Source: Pyrinomonas methylaliphatogenes (GTDB lineage Bacteria > Acidobacteriota > Blastocatellia > Pyrinomonadales > Pyrinomonadaceae). Taken from it: DNA of 64,000 nucleotides. Each line of letters begins with the position of its first letter. Positions within the stretch are counted from its first letter, which is position 1. Shown here in pieces: positions 62,529 to 64,000 of the stretch. The stretch covers positions 310,001 to 374,000 of the forward strand of contig NZ_CBXV010000002.1 in NCBI RefSeq assembly GCF_000820845.2. Reading direction: 5' to 3'. The notes under the pieces are model-generated. The model did no database searches. It was not told where the DNA came from and saw nothing but the letters and a program-made list of their open reading frames with translations. The position numbers and the translations under genes were made by a program.

Positions 62529-63772
62529 GGTTGATCGCACCGATGAAGAATGGACTCATGGATATCGAAGAACAACTCGCATACTTACGCAAAGGCACAG
62601 TTGAGATCATCCGCGAAGATGAGCTTCGCGCGAAACTTCAAAGATCAGCGCAAACCGGCAAACGACTGCGCGTCAAACTGGGAGCGGATCCGACCGCGCC
62701 CGACATACATCTCGGGCATACGGTCGTGATTCGCAAGCTGCGCGCGTTTCAAGAATTGGGCCACACGGCGATCTTCCTGATCGGCGATTTCACGGGGATG
62801 ATCGGCGATCCTTCGGGCAAATCCGTCACACGCCCGCAATTGACGCGCGAAGAGATCGAGGCCAACGCCGAAACCTACAAAGCGCAGATCTTCAAGCTCC
62901 TCGATCCTGAACGGACCGTCATCGAATTCAACTCGCGCTGGATGGAACGGATGACGACGGCAGATTTCATCCGCCTAGCTTCGCACGTCACGGTCAAACA
63001 GATCCTCGAACGCGACGATTTTCAGAAACGGCTTGCCGAAGAACGCCCTATCGCGCTTCACGAATTGCTCTATCCGCTCGTCCAAGCCTACGACTCGGTC
63101 GCGCTCGAGGCCGACGTCGAACTCGGCGGGACGGACCAGAAGTTCAATCTTTTGATGGGGCGCGAAGTGCAACGCGCTTACGGTCAAGAGCCGCAGATCG
63201 CCATCATCATGCCGCTTCTCGAAGGCACCGACGGCGTGCAGAAGATGTCGAAGAGTCTAGGCAACTACATCGGCATCAACGAACCGCCGCAGGAGATCTT
63301 CGGCAAAGTGATGTCCATCTCCGATGAACTGATGTGGCGCTACTATGAGCTCTGCACCGATTTACGCCCCGATGAGATCGAGGCGATGCGAGCTAAGGCC
63401 GAGCGCGGCGAAATCAATCCGCGCGATGCGAAGGCGGAGCTCGCACGGCGCATCGTCGCCGATTTTCACGGTCTGGAGGCCGCGCGTCGAGCGGAAGAGG
63501 AGTTCAATCGTATCTTCCGTCGTCACGAAGCGCCTTCCGAAGTGCCCGAACTCGCCTTGACGGGCGGGCGGTGGAAAGTCGCGCGGCTTCTGGTCGAAAC
63601 GGGACTCGCGCCCTCCATGGGCGAAGCGCGCCGTCTGATGGAACAAGGCGGCGTGCGCATAGAAGGCGAGCGCATCACGCGCACCGATGCCGAGATCGAG
63701 CTCGAAGCAGAACGCCCCTTGCTCGTTCAAGTCGGCAAACGCCGTTTCCTGCGCGTGCGCGGCGCAGGATGA
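62525..63772 (+). CDS. tyrS: Tyrosyl-tRNA synthetase
   Basis: TyrS charges tRNA-Tyr. The 415-residue protein has the class I HIGH motif as HLGH (62-65), KMSKS in the second half ([13 protein letters not shown]), [13 protein letters not shown] and a C-terminal S4 domain ([19 protein letters not shown]). The first ATG overlaps the FTCD stop; conserved sequence begins near IEEQLAYL, so a Met at residue 7 or 12 could be used. It converges on panD with 29 bp between the ends. Confidence 0.97.
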   Translation: MRLIAPMKNGLMDIEEQLAYLRKGTVEIIREDELRAKLQRSAQTGKRLRVKLGADPTAPDIHLGHTVVIRKLRAFQELGHTAIFLIGDFTGMIGDPSGKSVTRPQLTREEIEANAETYKAQIFKLLDPERTVIEFNSRWMERMTTADFIRLASHVTVKQILERDDFQKRLAEERPIALHELLYPLVQAYDSVALEADVELGGTDQKFNLLMGREVQRAYGQEPQIAIIMPLLEGTDGVQKMSKSLGNYIGINEPPQEIFGKVMSISDELMWRYYELCTDLRPDEIEAMRAKAERGEINPRDAKAELARRIVADFHGLEAARRAEEEFNRIFRRHEAPSEVPELALTGGRWKVARLLVETGLAPSMGEARRLMEQGGVRIEGERITRTDAEIELEAERPLLVQVGKRRFLRVRGAG

Positions 63773-63801
63773 TTAGGGGATGGGCGCGAGGAAGAGGGGA
63801 G

Positions 63802-64000
63802 CTATTCGGTCGCCGCCGATATACGCTCGCGCGCGCCGATGATCTCCACGATCCGATTCTCTTGGTCCACCAGTACCACCTTCGGCTCCCAGTCGGGCGG
63901 CACCGGATCGGGCACCTGCGCATAAGCCATGATGATGACGAGATCGCCGACCGAAAAATGATGCGCGGCGGCACCATTCAACTGCACGATGCCGCTCCCG
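63802..64000 (-). CDS. panD: Aspartate 1-decarboxylase PanD (C-terminal part, start outside window)
   Basis: The minus strand enters the window in frame and gives the PanD ending: LNGAAAHHFSVGDLVIIMAY (family pattern LNGAAARxxxxGDxVII), then KVVLVDQENRIVE. PanD makes beta-alanine for pantothenate and is self-cleaved at a Gly-Ser in the missing N-terminal part. About 66 codons are visible. The stop is at 63802. Confidence 0.93.
   Translation of the reverse strand, partial: GSGIVQLNGAAAHHFSVGDLVIIMAYAQVPDPVPPDWEPKVVLVDQENRIVEIIGARERISAATE

Overview
The window is about 60% G+C and densely coded on both strands. It looks like a chromosomal segment of an acidobacterium, possibly of the Blastocatellia type. 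The pointers are a very long Oar-like TonB-dependent receptor with an N-terminal carboxypeptidase-regulatory domain, a dense set of DUF1080, GMC, Gfo/Idh/MocA, TIM-barrel and ThuA sugar genes, and a secreted subtilase. This placement is inference: there is no rRNA here and I could not search a database. I saw no tRNA, rRNA, insertion sequence, phage gene or CRISPR array.

Layout. Positions 1-1732: a divergent GntR/UTRA regulator and a SIS-domain amino-sugar deaminase, with a DasR/NagR-like operator between them. Positions 1853-2777: a small unknown gene and msrA. Positions 2784-14377: the accessory heart of the window, a mainly minus-strand locus whose families match oxidation of glycosides at C3 and cleavage of the 3-keto product. 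It holds two DUF1080 proteins, an MFS transporter, a Tat-exported gluconate-dehydrogenase-subunit-3-like protein, a GMC flavoprotein with a four-cysteine motif, a Gfo/Idh/MocA oxidoreductase, two xylose-isomerase-like TIM barrels, an exported ThuA protein and two unrecognised proteins next to the GMC gene. Positions 14534-27298: housekeeping and cofactor genes: class I aldolase, metallo-hydrolase, AmrS-like radical SAM enzyme, GrdB-like protein, gyrA, PilZ protein, acyltransferase, moaA, and thiC behind a TPP riboswitch with a terminator. Positions 27425-33790: a sulfur operon of an Rrf2 regulator, YezD, an OprP-like porin and a complete sulfate ABC importer, with a palindrome over the first promoter. 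Positions 34078-39536: subtilase, alpha/beta-hydrolase and a membrane-protein/HTH group. Positions 39642-39895: a decayed moaA fragment. Positions 39911-44847: purine genes purF, purM and purN interleaved with a ComEC-like hydrolase and a DUF3006 protein. Positions 45133-55244: small redox protein, zinc dehydrogenase, EamA transporter, HtrA protease, aldehyde and alanine dehydrogenases, response regulator and a PDZ/DUF512 radical SAM-like protein. Positions 55453-60157: the TonB receptor, split by a 19-bp tandem duplication, and a secreted companion. Positions 60278-64000: TauE/SafE exporter, formiminotransferase, tyrS and the end of panD.

Two points deserve attention beyond ordinary annotation. 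The first is the 3-keto-glycoside-type locus with its unknown small proteins. The second is a recurring intergenic pattern: pairs or a triplet of 15-45 bp repeats spaced 60-75 bp apart in front of genes. Usually only the copy nearest the gene keeps a plausible -10 box, as if promoter segments had been duplicated in tandem and had decayed.
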